From Astrothelium macrocarpum (Eukaryota > Ascomycota > Dothideomycetes > Trypetheliales > Trypetheliaceae): DNA of 63,737 nt. Where the stretch lies: positions 1 to 63,737 of the forward strand of contig JAGEMR010000158.1 in NCBI GenBank assembly GCA_021030915.1, in the 5' to 3' direction. A model generated the notes under the pieces. The model saw nothing but the letters and a program-made list of their open reading frames with translations, searched no databases and was not told the DNA's origin. Below, one piece after another: positions 34,258-47,287 of the stretch (positions are counted from its first letter, which is position 1; the number at the start of each line of letters is the position of its first letter). The position numbers and the translations under genes are program-made.

Positions 34258-35175
34258 TCATTGATAGTGGAGCATGTTTGGCCGTTGTAAGTTCCATGCC
34301 TTGTTCAATAGCTTGCTACCCCCTGTCCTCAATTTCTGCAAAGTGGTATTGATCATCGTATAGTTTGTTAAACCCACTGATGACCATGTCGTGTCAACAG
34401 ACTTGTCCCAGCCCTTTTCTAGAGTAAATCCAACTAAAGTACATTAGTCTCCTGACTTACCACAAAATGGATGTTGCAACTCACATGCAGACTGCACAGA
34501 CTCGAAAGTACCTATTGTTCGAACGACATTCGTAGAATTGGCATCATCAAAAACAATAGATTGCCATTGGTCTGGAGTCATGTTTGTAAAATCGAGAAAA
34601 TGCCAAGGACCCGGCGCTTTGCCTTTGTATACCAACCGTCCACCATGCTGTTCGTACCAGCTCCATTGGAATACGCCCCTCGCAACAGAGCTATGGGGAT
34701 TTGCCGACTCATCTCCGGCATTTGGATTGAAGTAAAAGAAATCGGCATCGAACATTCGCGAACCGATGACATGGCCGACCACCATGGCGCAAAGATGAGA
34801 CAAGCATATGTCTGGTCCAGCGTCTCGGTATGCAGATGCCGGTAAATGGTGAGCCGGAGTCATGTTGCCAGCGATTTGCCAGTCTTTTGGAAGCACTTGG
34901 CTTGGTGCATAGGCTTCAAAGAGATGCAGTTCGTCTGTTGTCGCGTTATCAGGCAAGCCATGAGACTTGACCCCCAAGTAATTCTTTTGCATCTCTGAAT
35001 CGGGTATTCCTTTCCTTAAGAAAGTAAAATTTTGGTACGATAAGTAACCCCAGCCAGCATCGAACGGACCCCTATTTGGAACGCGGAAGATTTGAGATGT
35101 TTCATTTGGCAAAATTTTCCAACACATAGCATTGCTGGCCAGCAGCAGAGGAATAAAACAATAAAGAACAAACAT
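34258..35175 (-). CDS. Secreted cysteine-containing glycoprotein, function unknown
   Basis: Not recognised. The predicted protein is 291 aa and begins with a signal peptide (MFVLYCFIPLLLASNAMC). The mature part has few cysteines, apparently paired (DICLSHLC and CELQHPFC), and at least eight N-glycosylation sequons (NETS, NFTF, NATT, NMTP twice, NSTN, and NYTM and NTTL in the last exon). Exons are 35175-34461 and 34418-34258. The 42-nt intron (GTAAGT, branch GACTAAT, acceptor CTCTAG) is unusually short, but it extends the protein by 53 residues to a clean stop (GEKGWDKSVDTTWSSVG...). Without splicing the protein ends two residues after a perfect GTAAGT donor. It could be a cell-wall, enzyme-like or effector-like secreted protein; the sequence does not decide. 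Confidence 0.6.
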
Positions 35176-35980
35176 GGTGCTCGAAATGAAGGATGGTCAA
35201 TGTGCTTGGAGCCATTTTCAAAGACAGAGACTGGAGGTTGTTTTTAAGTGTATGATATAGTCCTTTATGACGTGGAATTGGGTACTGAACACTGGACCAA
35301 GTGCTTCCAGATCCCCTTTGAACGTGTCCAAACAGGGACAGAATTATACGAAGTAAGCTCTGGCATCGGAGTTCGCCCTAGCTAGGTGCAGGGCACTTTA
35401 GCAGACTTTGACAGGATCCAACCAACCTTTACTAGCCCAAACAAGAAATTTGACCCGTATGATCGAATTAGCTTCTAATCCTGAGCCTGGTTTCTTCCAC
35501 GTTTCTTTGCGACGCCTAAGTACAAATTTGTAGGAATGAAATTCGGGCCAAATAATTGCAAAGACATCCATATCTTTCACAAGCAATATGAGTCAAGCAT
35601 TTGTTGTATTACACGAACCGTTAATAGGATGGAACGACGCAACGAGCTTCATCCAGGCCTGTGACACGTCGGTTGCATTCGAGCGATGTGCTTGGGATGT
35701 TTGCATGTGTCATTCTTGTGTCTCGAATCTTTGACGATGATAATTGTAAAGCTTGAAACATGCGATGTAGGCTTTCTATTGCTATTGCTGGGCCGAAGGA
35801 ATCCTGGGTATGAACCCCATCCCTGCTTTCTCTATTAATTCGATACAATATAATCGTACAATGCAACGCTAGATAGATGCCATCTACGTTTCAGTCCCAA
35901 CAGGCCGTTACCGCTTATACGTACATCTAAAAATAATGCAATTAGATCAGTAATAAAAATACATGCCCATGGAATTCTTC
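35176..35980. other. intergenic region
   Basis: Promoter side of the secreted-protein gene and 3' flank of Sed5. No gene seen. Confidence 0.5.
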
Positions 35981-37080
35981 CTAGCCAGCAATAAGAACCC
36001 AAAGGAGGAAAACTAGATTCAAGTCAGTGAGCCGTGTCATGGTCAAACGTCGATCAACTTACAAATCATCAAAACGCCAAACATTTTGGCAACAAGCCAT
36101 CTATTCCCTTGCACGCGAGACCAATACTTCATCAGCTCCCTTTGCGCGCCTTCGACATTATCAACGACGTCCTCGGTATTGGCATCGATGCGCTGGATCA
36201 TCTCGCTTTGCTCCGAGACCATTTGCGACAGCTGACCAAAGATACCACCGAGTTCATTGATGGTTCGCTCGATTGCCTCGATTGCCTCGCCTCGCTGGTT
36301 GATATAAGTGTTGGTGGACTGAGCCTCTTCCATCATCATCATCTGTTGTTCGGACTGGTTCCCTCCGCGTGTAAGGGCAGAACTTGAAGAGGATGGTTCG
36401 AGGGAAAGAAGATCTTGTCCTTGATTATTGTAGCCCGGTTTTGGTGAACGACCTCTTTGCGGCGTACTGTAAAGAGGCGAGTCCGTCCGGCTATTGTTGA
36501 GTGGGGATGACTGGGAATGTGAGCCGACAGAAGAAACAAAGTTGTCTTGTCGTGAGCGCGATGCTTGTATGTTTTTGGTCCTGACTTCCAAGACTTCTTT
36601 GAAGTTGGCGCCAACATCGGCAAGTTTCCCCTGCAGTAGTACCACTACGTTCTTATTGTGCTCTCCCTCCTGATCTTGTGTACCCCGAACTTGTGGATGC
36701 TGTGACTTCGATAATGCCTGCAAGGCAGATATTTGTCCATTGAGAGCGGAAAGATCTTGTTTGATGACATACGTCAATTCGGCGATCTCAACAGGCCGGT
36801 CATCGAAAAGTGTCTTTCGCTTTGCCAATTGTGCGAGACGCTCTAATTTTGCCATTGTCCCAGAGATGCCTCTCCCTATCTCTGCTGCCTTTCGAGCAAA
36901 CTCTGACCTCTGTCGCCGTTCACCTTTCTGATCTGCCGAACCATTGGCCGCATTTTTCTGGGAGTCTGTGAGGAGAGATTGTCTTTGAGAGCCGAGCTTG
37001 GATTTTGCATTGTGTCGTTGCACTTGGGTGAGGATGGACCGAAACTCGCTGGTTCGGTCCTGTATTGATGCAGCCGCCAT
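35981..37080 (-). CDS. sed5: Syntaxin 5 / Sed5, Golgi Qa-SNARE
   Basis: t-SNARE for ER-Golgi and intra-Golgi fusion. The protein is 349 aa in exons 37080-36063 and 36012-35981, with a 50-nt intron (GTAAGT...AATCTAG). The start is the ATG giving MAAASIQDRTSEF, which supplies the N-terminal Sly1-binding peptide (DRTSEF); the longer frame upstream starts with TTG. The Habc part includes ISGTMAKLERLAQLAKRKTL and VEIAELTYVIKQDLSALN. The SNARE helix runs from EAIERTINELGGIFGQLSQM to MKYW, with the central glutamine in VSEQSEMIQ. The short last exon completes the membrane anchor (MFGVLMI|FFLLWVLIAG-stop), without which the protein would lack a proper tail anchor. It shares a divergent 815-bp region with the large disordered gene. 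Confidence 0.93.
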
Positions 37081-37895
37081 GATCAACCCCGGCGAATCCA
37101 GCTTGAATAGATATTCGGTGATGGCCGATGCCAAGAATAATACGACGATCAAGGATCAAAGTTGGAGGTGAGTACAGTGGTGTGACAAGCGCAAATGAGG
37201 TCCAATGATAGCGGCGTAAACGCTTAGTGGTGGGTTGGTTAAAGGCAATTTGCTAGGACTCAGGGATTTGAAGTAGCTCGAAATGAGGAGATTGATGCGC
37301 AAGGCGTTCTTGGTTGGCGGTTGCAAGAGAAATGGGGGTGTGTATGAGATGAGGCGAGACAAACGTTTCTGGTCTGAGATGGTTCAGTGGAAAACAGCCG
37401 ACAGCGCCGACCACGGCCATCCTGCGCCACAAATCCTTGCGTACTCTCATGCATTGCACGCTCTCCAGGTGACCCTCCCGACCATCTCCCCACCCAACTC
37501 CTCTTTATCCACTATTGTCTCGAACCTGTCCAAGGCTCCGGGAAACAAGACTGTCACTTCAATGGCGCGGCCAGCTGTGCATTAACGCGGCTTGTTTGGC
37601 GTTGTCTCTTTCGTTGGAGTCGGCCCCCATCCAACCTTGCTTAAACTTGCGACCAAGTTTCTCGGTGATAGTTGCTGAGCGTCTGTCACCATCTCATCCC
37701 GTCCTCCCAACTCGGAGGCTGATATACGATCCATGCACACAACCTTATATGTGAATGCGACTTTAAAAGGCCATGACCAAGGGGTTTCAAAGATCGTTTT
37801 CAATGTCACGAATTACTGATTGTCAAGAGTGTCAACTCTGAGTCTTGCTGGTGAACCGAGGCTTGAATTAATTCTACTCTGGGATCTTAACGAAT
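37081..37895. promoter_or_regulatory. divergent promoter region
   Basis: Lies between Sed5 (minus) and the large disordered-protein gene (plus). Several 60-100 codon frames occur but none shows homology. It should contain both promoters. Confidence 0.5.
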
Positions 37896-40800
37896 ATGAG
37901 CTCGCCGCTGTACGCTTCCCAAAATCAAGATCGCCACTATACAAACTAATGAATTTACAGAGACAGAAACGCCTCCCCCTTCGCTCAACCATCTTCTTGG
38001 AAAACAAACGTGAACCGTGCAAAAACCAAAAGATGGGTGGAAGCCAAGTCATTTTCTTATGATGGCGATGACTGGGGGGAAGCTGATGAATTTGACGAGT
38101 ATGGCGGTCCTAGCGAACCCGCGAATGCGCCCATTAGACCTACAGGTTTGCGGCAAAAAGGTCAAGCTCCTCCAGCTGCCGGACCGGCAACACCAGATCA
38201 AGGCCCTGCTCAATCCTTGAACCGGCAAGAGTCATTTGATGCTGGGGATGAGCGGCGAACATTCTCTTCAGGTGCTGCTCGTCCCGCACCACCTGCTGAA
38301 ACAATTACATCTTCATCCCAGGGAATTACTCAACGTCCTCCAAATATGGGTCCGCGTCCACATCCCACTGTCGTGCCTCCCAATGAACCTCGTGCGCGTC
38401 GAACTGATTCGCTTGGCTGGGAGAGTGCAAGTACTATAAGCGCAGCCTCTCCTGCTGCTGATTTTCAGCAGCGCCGTGATTTTTCTCCTTCTGCCATGCC
38501 CCCTCCCCTAGCTACTCGACCACTTCCGGGATCTCCTGGTGCAGCGGGCAGCCCAGGAACACGACATCCCCCTCGCAAGAGTAGTTTGAGCCAACAGAGT
38601 CCAGTGGGCCCTACGTCACCGTCCATGCAACCTCCCCAAGCTCCTAGTGAAGGTCCATCAGATCCAGCGCTCAGACAAATGTCACCGATCGGCAGAACCA
38701 ACACTGGCAATGAGGAAGTCAATCCCAAACCACTGCCATTTATCCGTCCAGCCGATATATATAAGCGCATTGAGGAAGAGCGACAAAAAGAACGAGCTTC
38801 AACAGATTCAGAACGACCTAGTATTGATTCTTTGACTCAAGGTACCAAAGAGCCTCGGTCGCGCAGCGGCTCTGAGAGCTATGGCCGTCCTGCCGTTCGT
38901 AAGCCAAGTTTTGAGCGTAATAATGAGAATAGCCCTTTGAGTCCATCAAGGACTCCTCTCGAGCCTGTCCAGGAGAGGAAATCCGTGTACGAGCCACTCG
39001 ATCCTGGTGAAGATATTGAGAAAAGCCAAGAAACATCAACTCCAGATGGCCCACAAAGCAGTTTCAAATCCACTGGATCACATGTACCTACCTCGGCAAC
39101 ATCTAGTGTAGCTACCAGCACCTCCCAACCGATGTTGCCTCAATTTGATCCGTCATCTGCCTTTGGAGATGACATTTGGCGAATGACCGATGGCCTACAA
39201 TCAGAGCAAGTGCAGGTTTCTTCAAACAACAACAACCAACCTGAGCAAAATGCTTTTGATGGAACCAAAGATGAGACGCCATCGGATAGCTTACAACATC
39301 ATCCTTCACTGGGATTCAGATCAGTCGTCCATCAAGCATTTGACAGACGTGACGATCGTTCAGTGCCTCCAACGCCCATGTCAAGTCAAGATCCATCCTT
39401 GTCGCGGGGAGGATCCGAAGTGTCAAGGAGCAACACGGATAGTACCGCTGGTATATCTCCCATAATTTCGCGGGCATCAAGCAGTGCAGCAAATAATACA
39501 AAGAGTCAAGCGTCAGAGGCGAGGGAATATTCTACTCCGGCGATTGCGGAAGAACCGGAAAGTTCTAGTTTGCACGGCTCACGTAGGACTTCTACTGGAA
39601 CACTACAAGGTGCCCAACAGATCTCTCGAAAACCTTCACCATCCCATTCACGTGAGAGGTCGGCAGAACCCGCAAAAGGTTTCATACCTGGATACCGCAG
39701 AAATTTGGATCCTCCCAGCTCCGAGAACAGTCCTGCCAGAACACCAAATGTGGAGGAAAATAAGCAGATTGGTTTACCCGAGACTGGAGAGCTGTCTACA
39801 GTTTCGAACGACGAAGGTCCGACAGATCAATCAGGCTTTGTCACATCAAGTGGGCAGCAGAGTGGAGCCAAAGATGGAAGTGCCAGTGATGATGTGCCCG
39901 ATTTCACTCCTACTGAACGCACGCCGCAATCACCTGTTGGACGATCAGAATCTCCTTCCAAAGGTCGTGTACGAGACCTTGCTGGAAGATTCAACAATCT
40001 GCAGTCGTCCTCGAATCGCAGTTCGACTGATTCATTGAAATTAAAGCAATCCAATCAGATCGAAGCCAGCGAATCCACCAGTCCTGGTACTGCCGACAAT
40101 ACTAAATCTTTTTCACAGGAGAACAATGGACCCACAAACGTACCAGAGAGCAGAGGTGATAACATCAGACCTCAGTTGCCTGGAGGGTGGATCTCGTATG
40201 CACCAAGTGAGACTTCTATTGGTGGGCCAGGTGATGTACAGGTATCTGATACAGCCGATGATCAAGCGAACACCCCACTTCAATCCACGAACACAGCGGA
40301 CACTACAACGCACAGCAGTAACATCGATGCAGATCCGGGTACAAGCGATGCTCCCGATCTAACTCCGACGAATCCAAAACAGCTTTCTGAATCAAATACA
40401 ATGAGCGGCACGACCAATCCTATTGCAGCTGTAACGGCTGCCGGAAATGCAATTGCTGCATCCATTGCTCAAACCACCAGCACTAATACCGAGTCTAGCT
40501 CGGACACTGAAAACAGAAACACTGCTCGAGCCGCATCAAAGCAGCCGATAGTTGGAGATATCTATGTTCGCCCTCTCGCACCCGATCGCAATGCGTCTTC
40601 TACGGTCGCTAGTCCAGCACCAACTCCATTACCAAAGGATACTCCACCGTCAACAGCGTCGCAGCGCGGTCATGACTACTTTGCCCCCCCTGCAAACTCG
40701 AATGACCAATCATCTACTGTTCCGAATGTCCACGCACCTCCTCGTATCGATATCGACGATTCCCCTCAAGATTCCGAGAATGACAGATTGCGAGACGAGA

Positions 40801-43800
40801 TAACGCGGCAACTCAGTCCAGAGGTCTCTACAGAACATCATCAGACTGCTATTGAGTCATCGGGGTTGAACCCGGGGAGTGAACAACAATTCTATAATCA
40901 AGATAACAACACGGGAATATCACCCGAGTCTGAAAATATTGGGTCCTCGCGCTACCTGGGTTTTGAAAACCAGACGCCCCAATTGGCTCATAAATTCAGT
41001 TGGGAAAATGACGAGGATGTTACCGGGCCCTCAGAGCAACCAGTTTCAACACATGTAGACGAGCAAAGCGGAAGGATTCAAGCCTCCCAAAGCCCTGTAG
41101 ATTCTTCTCTACGGGCAGAAGATCAAAATGTAGAGAAAACCTTACCTGACGTACCTGATTTAAATTTCAACGCATCAAACGTGGACACTGGAGCAGCTAC
41201 CAGACAATTATCTCTTAGTCAGATTCCCGGCGACCCTAGCTCACATGAGGTCCAGCAGACGCTCGCGGGCTCAGTGCCAAATAATGATGCTATCCAGAGT
41301 GTACAGCAGGCATCTGATGCACAATCCGAAAGCGCAGAACCTATCTCTTCAACTGAAAATTCTCGTGTATCGCCTTTTCGAGAAATATTGGCTATCAAAG
41401 CAGCTCCAGATCGTATCAGTACTTTTAATCAGACAAGAGAGCAATTTGCAAATCTGCAAAGCGGCTTGCCAGGTTGGGTGACTGCGACCATTGCCAAATA
41501 TCCGGAACACGCTTCATTGACATCTCCCGAAGCGCGAACTGCACCCCCTCCTGCGATGAATACAACTGCTCGACATAGGGCTTCACCGTCAATTATGAAG
41601 TTGGGGAAATTGTCAACTACTGGACATTCTCATCGACAGAGCATCTCGTCTAACCTTGGAGATCACGAAGAGATGACGGCAACATCAAGTCCCACCAAAC
41701 TTCAGGGTAGCTCAGGCAGAGTCACAAGTCAACAGATGCAAGCCAAAGGAAAAGATCTTCTCAAGAAATCGGGAGCTTTGGGGGGGAAAGCAACAACTGG
41801 AGCAAAAGGTCTCTTTGCAAAAGGACGGAACAAGCTACAAAGCAGGGGTTCCGACAAGGTAGATTCCTAATCTTCTTCAAATAATTCCGTCATGTATCGT
41901 ACACGAAGGAAAATTTGGGACACATGCAACAATTGCCACATAATGTTTATTCACTTTTGTCACGTCGATTGCTTTCCCATTGATGGTCCTTTTCTCCGGA
42001 TGAAGCGTTCTCCATGTAAGAGTAGGGTCACAATATCCACGTCAATCTTTTTCTTGCTATTTGGCCCATGTGGTAGATGTTGATTTTCGTGTGGACAGGC
42101 CCCTTTCCCATCCTCCGATAGCCCCCCTAATCGGTGTTTTTTACCTTCGTCCCGACGATCGCGACCCTCTAGCCTTGCTGTGACTAGCAGAGATGCTACT
42201 GCATTGGGTTCAATAGATTCAAGTGCTGTTCCTATTACCACGCCGCCACGTCCACAATCTTATGCAGCTCCTGAGACTTGGGATAATATTCCGTTATCAA
42301 GGGTTCAAAGTCCCTCACGTTTGGGTGTCTTGCCTTCTCCGGCGAGATCAACATTCACCAAATCTCAAGATGTAGATTCAGACAGAGATGATGATGAAAT
42401 CAATGAGCAAGCAATCATAGACTCAATAGTACGACATGCTTCTCCACCTCCAATAAGCTTGTCAAATACAAAGGCCATCGCAGCCCAAAATTCGGAAGAA
42501 ATCAAGAGCGAAAAGCCAGCCGAAGGCGCCTCTGCAATCTCTTTGTTACCCAGCCAGCGTAACGCAAGGGAGGCCGTTGATCAGCGTCCGCAAGGGGAGC
42601 CGCATTCCAGTACAACCATTCCCTCGGAGCCGAGCACTCAAGCTACGACACAAGCGGACACCTTTTCTACCACTCACGATGTGCCAGACGTACCACATGT
42701 GCAGGAACCCGCTCAGGGTCTGCATGATCGCAACTCGACGGAAGATGAGCAATCGAATGGCGCTTTAAAGGATAAAGATGCTACACGCCATGCAAGCGGC
42801 GGTAGTCTTTCCCCGCCGGTCGACGCATTACGTCCCGAAGCACCAATCCGGACACAACGGTCATCCGTGTCAAGTATCGACCCAGAACCGGCCAAAAATA
42901 GCCCAGAGCCCAGTGCCAGCGCTCCTCATGGATTTACACACAGACGACAAGTGTCTGCTCTTGATACTGAAGAAATTGTTAGTCCCGATGTCAAAGACGC
43001 CAATACTCATCACAACACTTCTACAAGCAATGTAGACCCGGTTTTCGATAGCGTCAATGACAATCAAGTTCAAGCGCCGCCACTGCTCAATCCAAGCAGT
43101 GGCAACCAACCGTCACCCGAGGCACGCAAACGAGCACAAGACTACTTTGCCCGATCAATACCAGACAGACCCTCGACTCCACCTATACACCCAGCTCTAA
43201 GGAATTCCTTCACCGAAGACACGGATCAAATTAACTTGCAACAAAACCAACGTTTTGACTATCAAACTCAACCGAATCGATCCAGAGATGCATCGGCAGA
43301 GCGGCTTATGCAATATCCTGTGACGTCTCAACGGTCCCATGAAGATTATGACCAGGCGATTTCTCGTCCTCAACCACGGTCTCCGAATCAATCTGCCCAG
43401 TACCGCGCTCATCAGTCAGATGCTCGGTATGGGCCGTTCCCACCACAGGTACGAGATGGCAGCAGACAATACGCTCCGAGCGATATCTCCGGGCCTCATG
43501 AAACTCTGGCGTCTCCCACCGATTCCTCGCAACAGCGAATGATAGATCGGTCGAGCATCTCGACAACGCCTGTACAATTTCAACGTGCCTCTCCCCAGAG
43601 AGTAACGTCGCCCACCGGACAAGCGCAGCAACCATCTACCAGATATCGACAGCCTAGTGGAGACCTCTCGAGGGAAATTTCAAATGGGTTTAACCAGAGT
43701 CGAAGAAACAGTGGGCTCGTCGTAGATCCGAACAATATGCCGGTGGGAATGCCCGGTCAATACAGAAATCCCGAGTTTCTTGCGCGTTCAAACCTACCCG

Positions 43801-45155
43801 TTCCTGGTTCCGTTGGTCCGATGCAAGATTACCAGCAGCAGCAACTTGAGCGAGGGTATTTTAGAGGGCCAACTAGCCAATCAACAAGCTCTCGCAATCG
43901 TCCTTCTGCCTGGGAAAGCATAGGAGCACAACGGTCCGAAGTGAATGTCGATGGACAGTATGCAGGAGGCCTTCCTGGACATATAATGAACCAGCGCATG
44001 GAAGATCTAACACGAGATGCAACTCCACGTCGTGCTGCTACGTCAAGCAAAACAGAAGGGGGAAAGAAGAAACGCTTTTCGATGCTAGGGAACCTCTTCA
44101 GCCGTTCTGGATCTACTGGTCACACATCAAAACAACCAAATAAACTGACCAAAGCCAACTCATCCCGACGTTCACAGCTGCCGTCAGCAGCGCCTTCTGT
44201 GCAGCAGTGGTCGGATGGCTCTTCAGCTCTTGGAGCATTGCAAAACACACAATATCCAAACATATCAGGTCCAGTTGCCGGCCCTCGGGGCACCGAGTCC
44301 ATGACGTTTAGTCCAGAATGGCAAAGGAATGCGCAATCCAGGGGGACAACATCGCCCACACGGGTTCCTCCTCCAGAGGGCTATTACGCACCAAATCGAA
44401 CCAGAGATCCAGGGGTAGGCCCCCCACAAGCCCGCATGCAAACCATCCAAGACCATCAGGGAAATCAATACTATGAAGGAGGAAATCAACCTGGCTACTT
44501 TGAAACCCATCCCGGTCCTACGAGGTACAGAAGAAACAGCCAATCCCCCAACTGGCCACCAGATCCAACCTCCAACCCCATTCCCACACGCAGCCAATCC
44601 TACAACTCCTACACCTCCCCCCACCCACCGCGCCCCACCCACCGCCAATCCTCCGCCAGCTCCTCCTCCGCACTGCACCAGCTCTCCCCCTCCACCTCCC
44701 TCGCCACACCAACCCTCGACTCGCACCCATCATCGCCCTACACCATCTCGCCCATCCAATCCACCCACAGCATGCTCCAAAACCCGAGCTTCGCGCCCCC
44801 GGACGCCGTCTACGCGCCCAAGCAGACGCCGCAGTACCAGCACGACCAGCGCGCGCTGCACGCCTCGCGCGACCACCGCTGGGGCTCCATCAGCTCCGTC
44901 GCGGCCGCCCGCGTCCCCGCGCGCGTCCACGAGGGCCAGCAGACGCCGTGGGAGCTGCAGATCCCGGCCGATGACGGGCCCGATGCCGAGCTGTATCGGG
45001 GGCCGACAAGGGAGGAGTATGTGAGGGAGGGTGCGTGGCGCGGGCGGCCGCAGAGGGCGGGGAGGAGGGCGGAGGATGAGGAGGTGGTGATGCGTGGGGC
45101 GAGTTATCCCGGGCAGGAGTGGGCGCCGGAGGGGTTGGCGCAGGGGTGGGATTAG
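37896..45155 (+). CDS. 2322-aa intrinsically disordered protein with conserved N-terminal motif
   Basis: Function not recognised. The exons fit in phase as 37896-37909, 37961-41858 and 42099-45155. The first 14-nt exon gives MSSPL; a 51-nt intron (GTACGC...TTTACAG) leads to DRNASPFAQPSSWKTN followed by NRAKTKRWVEAKSFSYDG, a block I recall as conserved in filamentous fungi. The second junction (AAG|GTAGAT to GGACAG|GCC, 240 nt) joins two long open frames; unspliced reading stops after 1286 codons of the second frame. The protein is Ser/Pro/Gln/Thr-rich throughout. Twin motifs GHDYFAPP and QDYFARSIPDRPSTPP occur about 830 residues apart. Lys-rich helical pieces end the first half (KDLLKKSGALGGKATTGAKG) and recur in the second (KKKRFSMLGNLFSR). 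It could be a cortical or endocytic scaffold; that is a guess. The 3' end lies in a GC-rich patch with a C-to-G switch near 44930. Confidence 0.7.
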
Positions 45156-45788
45156 ATGTGGATATGGGTAGTAGAGGAAGTGGGACGCGGGATTTGTTTT
45201 TTTGCTGGAAATAATTTTTTTTCTTCCTTGTGAATATTCTGAAGCTGAGATTGCTGGGGATAATAGCTTCTGAAGATACCCCCTCGTTCAAATACCACAT
45301 TACTCACACGCAGTAGCTTTGCTCACCAGATTATGTTGCAATTACAAACCCGAGCAATGTGTTCTTAATCTAAGCTATGGTTATGACATCCTGAGCAGTC
45401 TTAAGCAGAGCTAAAGTCCCCTGGTGTAGGCCAGGTTCAGGTTCTGAAGAGAGCCTGGGCTTTGATCCCCATGCCCTACGTTGCACAAAGCATTTAACTC
45501 ACCTTTTTTACATAGATTCTATCCTTGGAGTTCTGTCACAATTTTGCTACGAAAAAATAATAACACTACTGCCTAAACCTCACATAGCCTGTATTAATGG
45601 GAGTGTTCGTTGTGCTGGGGAATCTGGGTCCGGATTTGCCGTTTAAGGAAAATGGTTCTTCTTCGGACAAGTTTCGATACTTATTGAGTGATTGGACGTA
45701 TCTGCTATCTTATCCGATTCGTCACGAAACAAAAGTCCTCTTACATCAAATATTAAACGGAGTAAATTTATTTTTAATACCAATACAT
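45156..45788. other. intergenic region left of the Tc1-like element
   Basis: Ordinary to moderately AT-rich sequence with no recognised gene. It ends at the ACGG that is repeated on the far side of the transposon. Confidence 0.5.
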
Positions 45789-45792
45789 ACGG

Positions 45793-45884
45793 CAGGCATC
45801 TGACCAAATTAATCGGGACCACACAACCCGCGTTTCCCCATCAACCCCACCAAATTTACTAGTAAACAGCGGGCGCTGCTGGGC
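45793..45884 (+). repeat. left terminal inverted repeat, 92 bp
   Basis: Begins CAGGCATCTGACC and ends GCTGCTGGGC. It is the exact reverse complement of 47192-47283 by eye. The sequence is GC-rich and undamaged, in contrast with the adjoining interior. Confidence 0.92.
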
Positions 45885-47191
45885 CATTCCACCAATAACA
45901 TTTTAATTCGTTCATTTTTATTTATTTTCGTCTTATTTAAATATGATGGTAAATTATAATTTTGATAGTCACATCAATATATATTAATTATTAACGTCTA
46001 ATTCTGAATTATTATTTTGTCAGTTAAATAAAATTATTCATATATTTTATCAAATTGTTTTAAAAATAATTTTCGATATTAAAAATATTTTTTCGTCATT
46101 TCAATATCGATCCAAATGTCAAATTTTTCGAATATTTGATTATTCTCATTCGACAGTTTATTATCATTTCAAAAATATTATTCCAAAATATATAGATTCA
46201 ATTATGAAATCAGAATAATAATGAATTTTTAATCACATTTTTATCATAATAATTTTTTATTAAATTACGTTCAATTTTAAATATCATATTTTTATATTTT
46301 CAAATATATATTTTGAATTGAATTTTTTTTATTCAATTAATATATTAAAAAGACAATTTATCGAATGAATTTATTATTATTATAAAATATATTGAAAACG
46401 ATATATTAAATTCATTTTAAAATAAAAACGAATTGATTTTATCAAAAAATATTTTAATTAAAAAAAAATGAATTGATAATTTATATATTTTTCAAATGAG
46501 ATTCATTTTATTATTAATAAAAAGAATCATTATTAGATTATTAGATATTATTGGCAGTATTACGAATTTAAATATATATAATTCAAATCATAAAAGAATA
46601 ATATCATATTATATTATTGGATTATTATTGATTGAAATTTCAAAATTAAATTATATTTATATTAGAATTAAAAAAGAATTAGAAATTTGATATAAAAACG
46701 ATATATTGAAATATTGGAAAAAGTTTATTTATCTATTCTTCGTATATATCAAATCATTTTATCTGAATATATATATAAATATATGATTTTTGAAAAAAAT
46801 AAAAATAATATTCATGATAATCATTTAAAATATAATTCTATTAATAATTTTAAAAAAAAATATAAAATTAAATCGTATAAAAATTATTCATATAATCCTG
46901 ATTTTAATATTATTGAAATGATATAAAGGATCATTAAATAACGAATTCGTATAAATTATCGTGATTATTTTATTCAAAATCAGTTTATTAGGGCCATTCA
47001 TTACGAATAGAATCAATTGATTCAGAAGGAGATCAACAAATAAATACTGATGATAGAGAATCGTATACATATCTATTTGGACGTTCAGAGCCTCTCCACC
47101 AAATTTTAACGAAACAAAAGACTGGATAACTAATCATGTTATTTCAATTTTTATACGTAATTACGAATTCTAAATGTGGTGTGATGGAGCA

Positions 47192-47283
47192 GCCCAGCAG
47201 CGCCCGCTGTTTACTAGTAAATTTGGTGGGGTTGATGGGGAAACGCGGGTTGTGTGGTCCCGATTAATTTGGTCAGATGCCTG
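47192..47283 (-). repeat. right terminal inverted repeat, 92 bp
   Basis: Reverse complement of 45793-45884, ending GGTCAGATGCCTG and followed by ACGG. Confidence 0.92.
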
Positions 47284-47287
47284 ACGG

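Larger units (their letters stand above)
45793..47283 (+). mobile_element. Decayed Tc1/mariner-like DNA transposon
   Basis: 1491-bp element bounded by perfect 92-bp terminal inverted repeats. The interior is almost pure A+T with many stops. A plus-strand transposase relic is readable at about 46770-47060: a degenerate catalytic strand ending NNIH, then NPDFNIIEMI followed by stop (an ancestral Trp codon) and RIIK, which matches the SPDLNPIE-x-x-W-x-x-hK signature of Tc1/mariner DDE transposases. Substitutions are of the C-to-T and G-to-A type. ACGG lies immediately outside both ends, consistent with a 4-bp duplication; TA dinucleotides 3-5 bp further out would fit the usual Tc1 target if the terminal bases have diverged. 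Confidence 0.82.

Noticed and set aside
46496..47070. 60-70 codon frames in the AT-rich Tc1-like interior, and similar frames in the other elements
   Set aside because: They are fragments of decayed transposase, with stops at former Trp/Gln codons, not functional genes.
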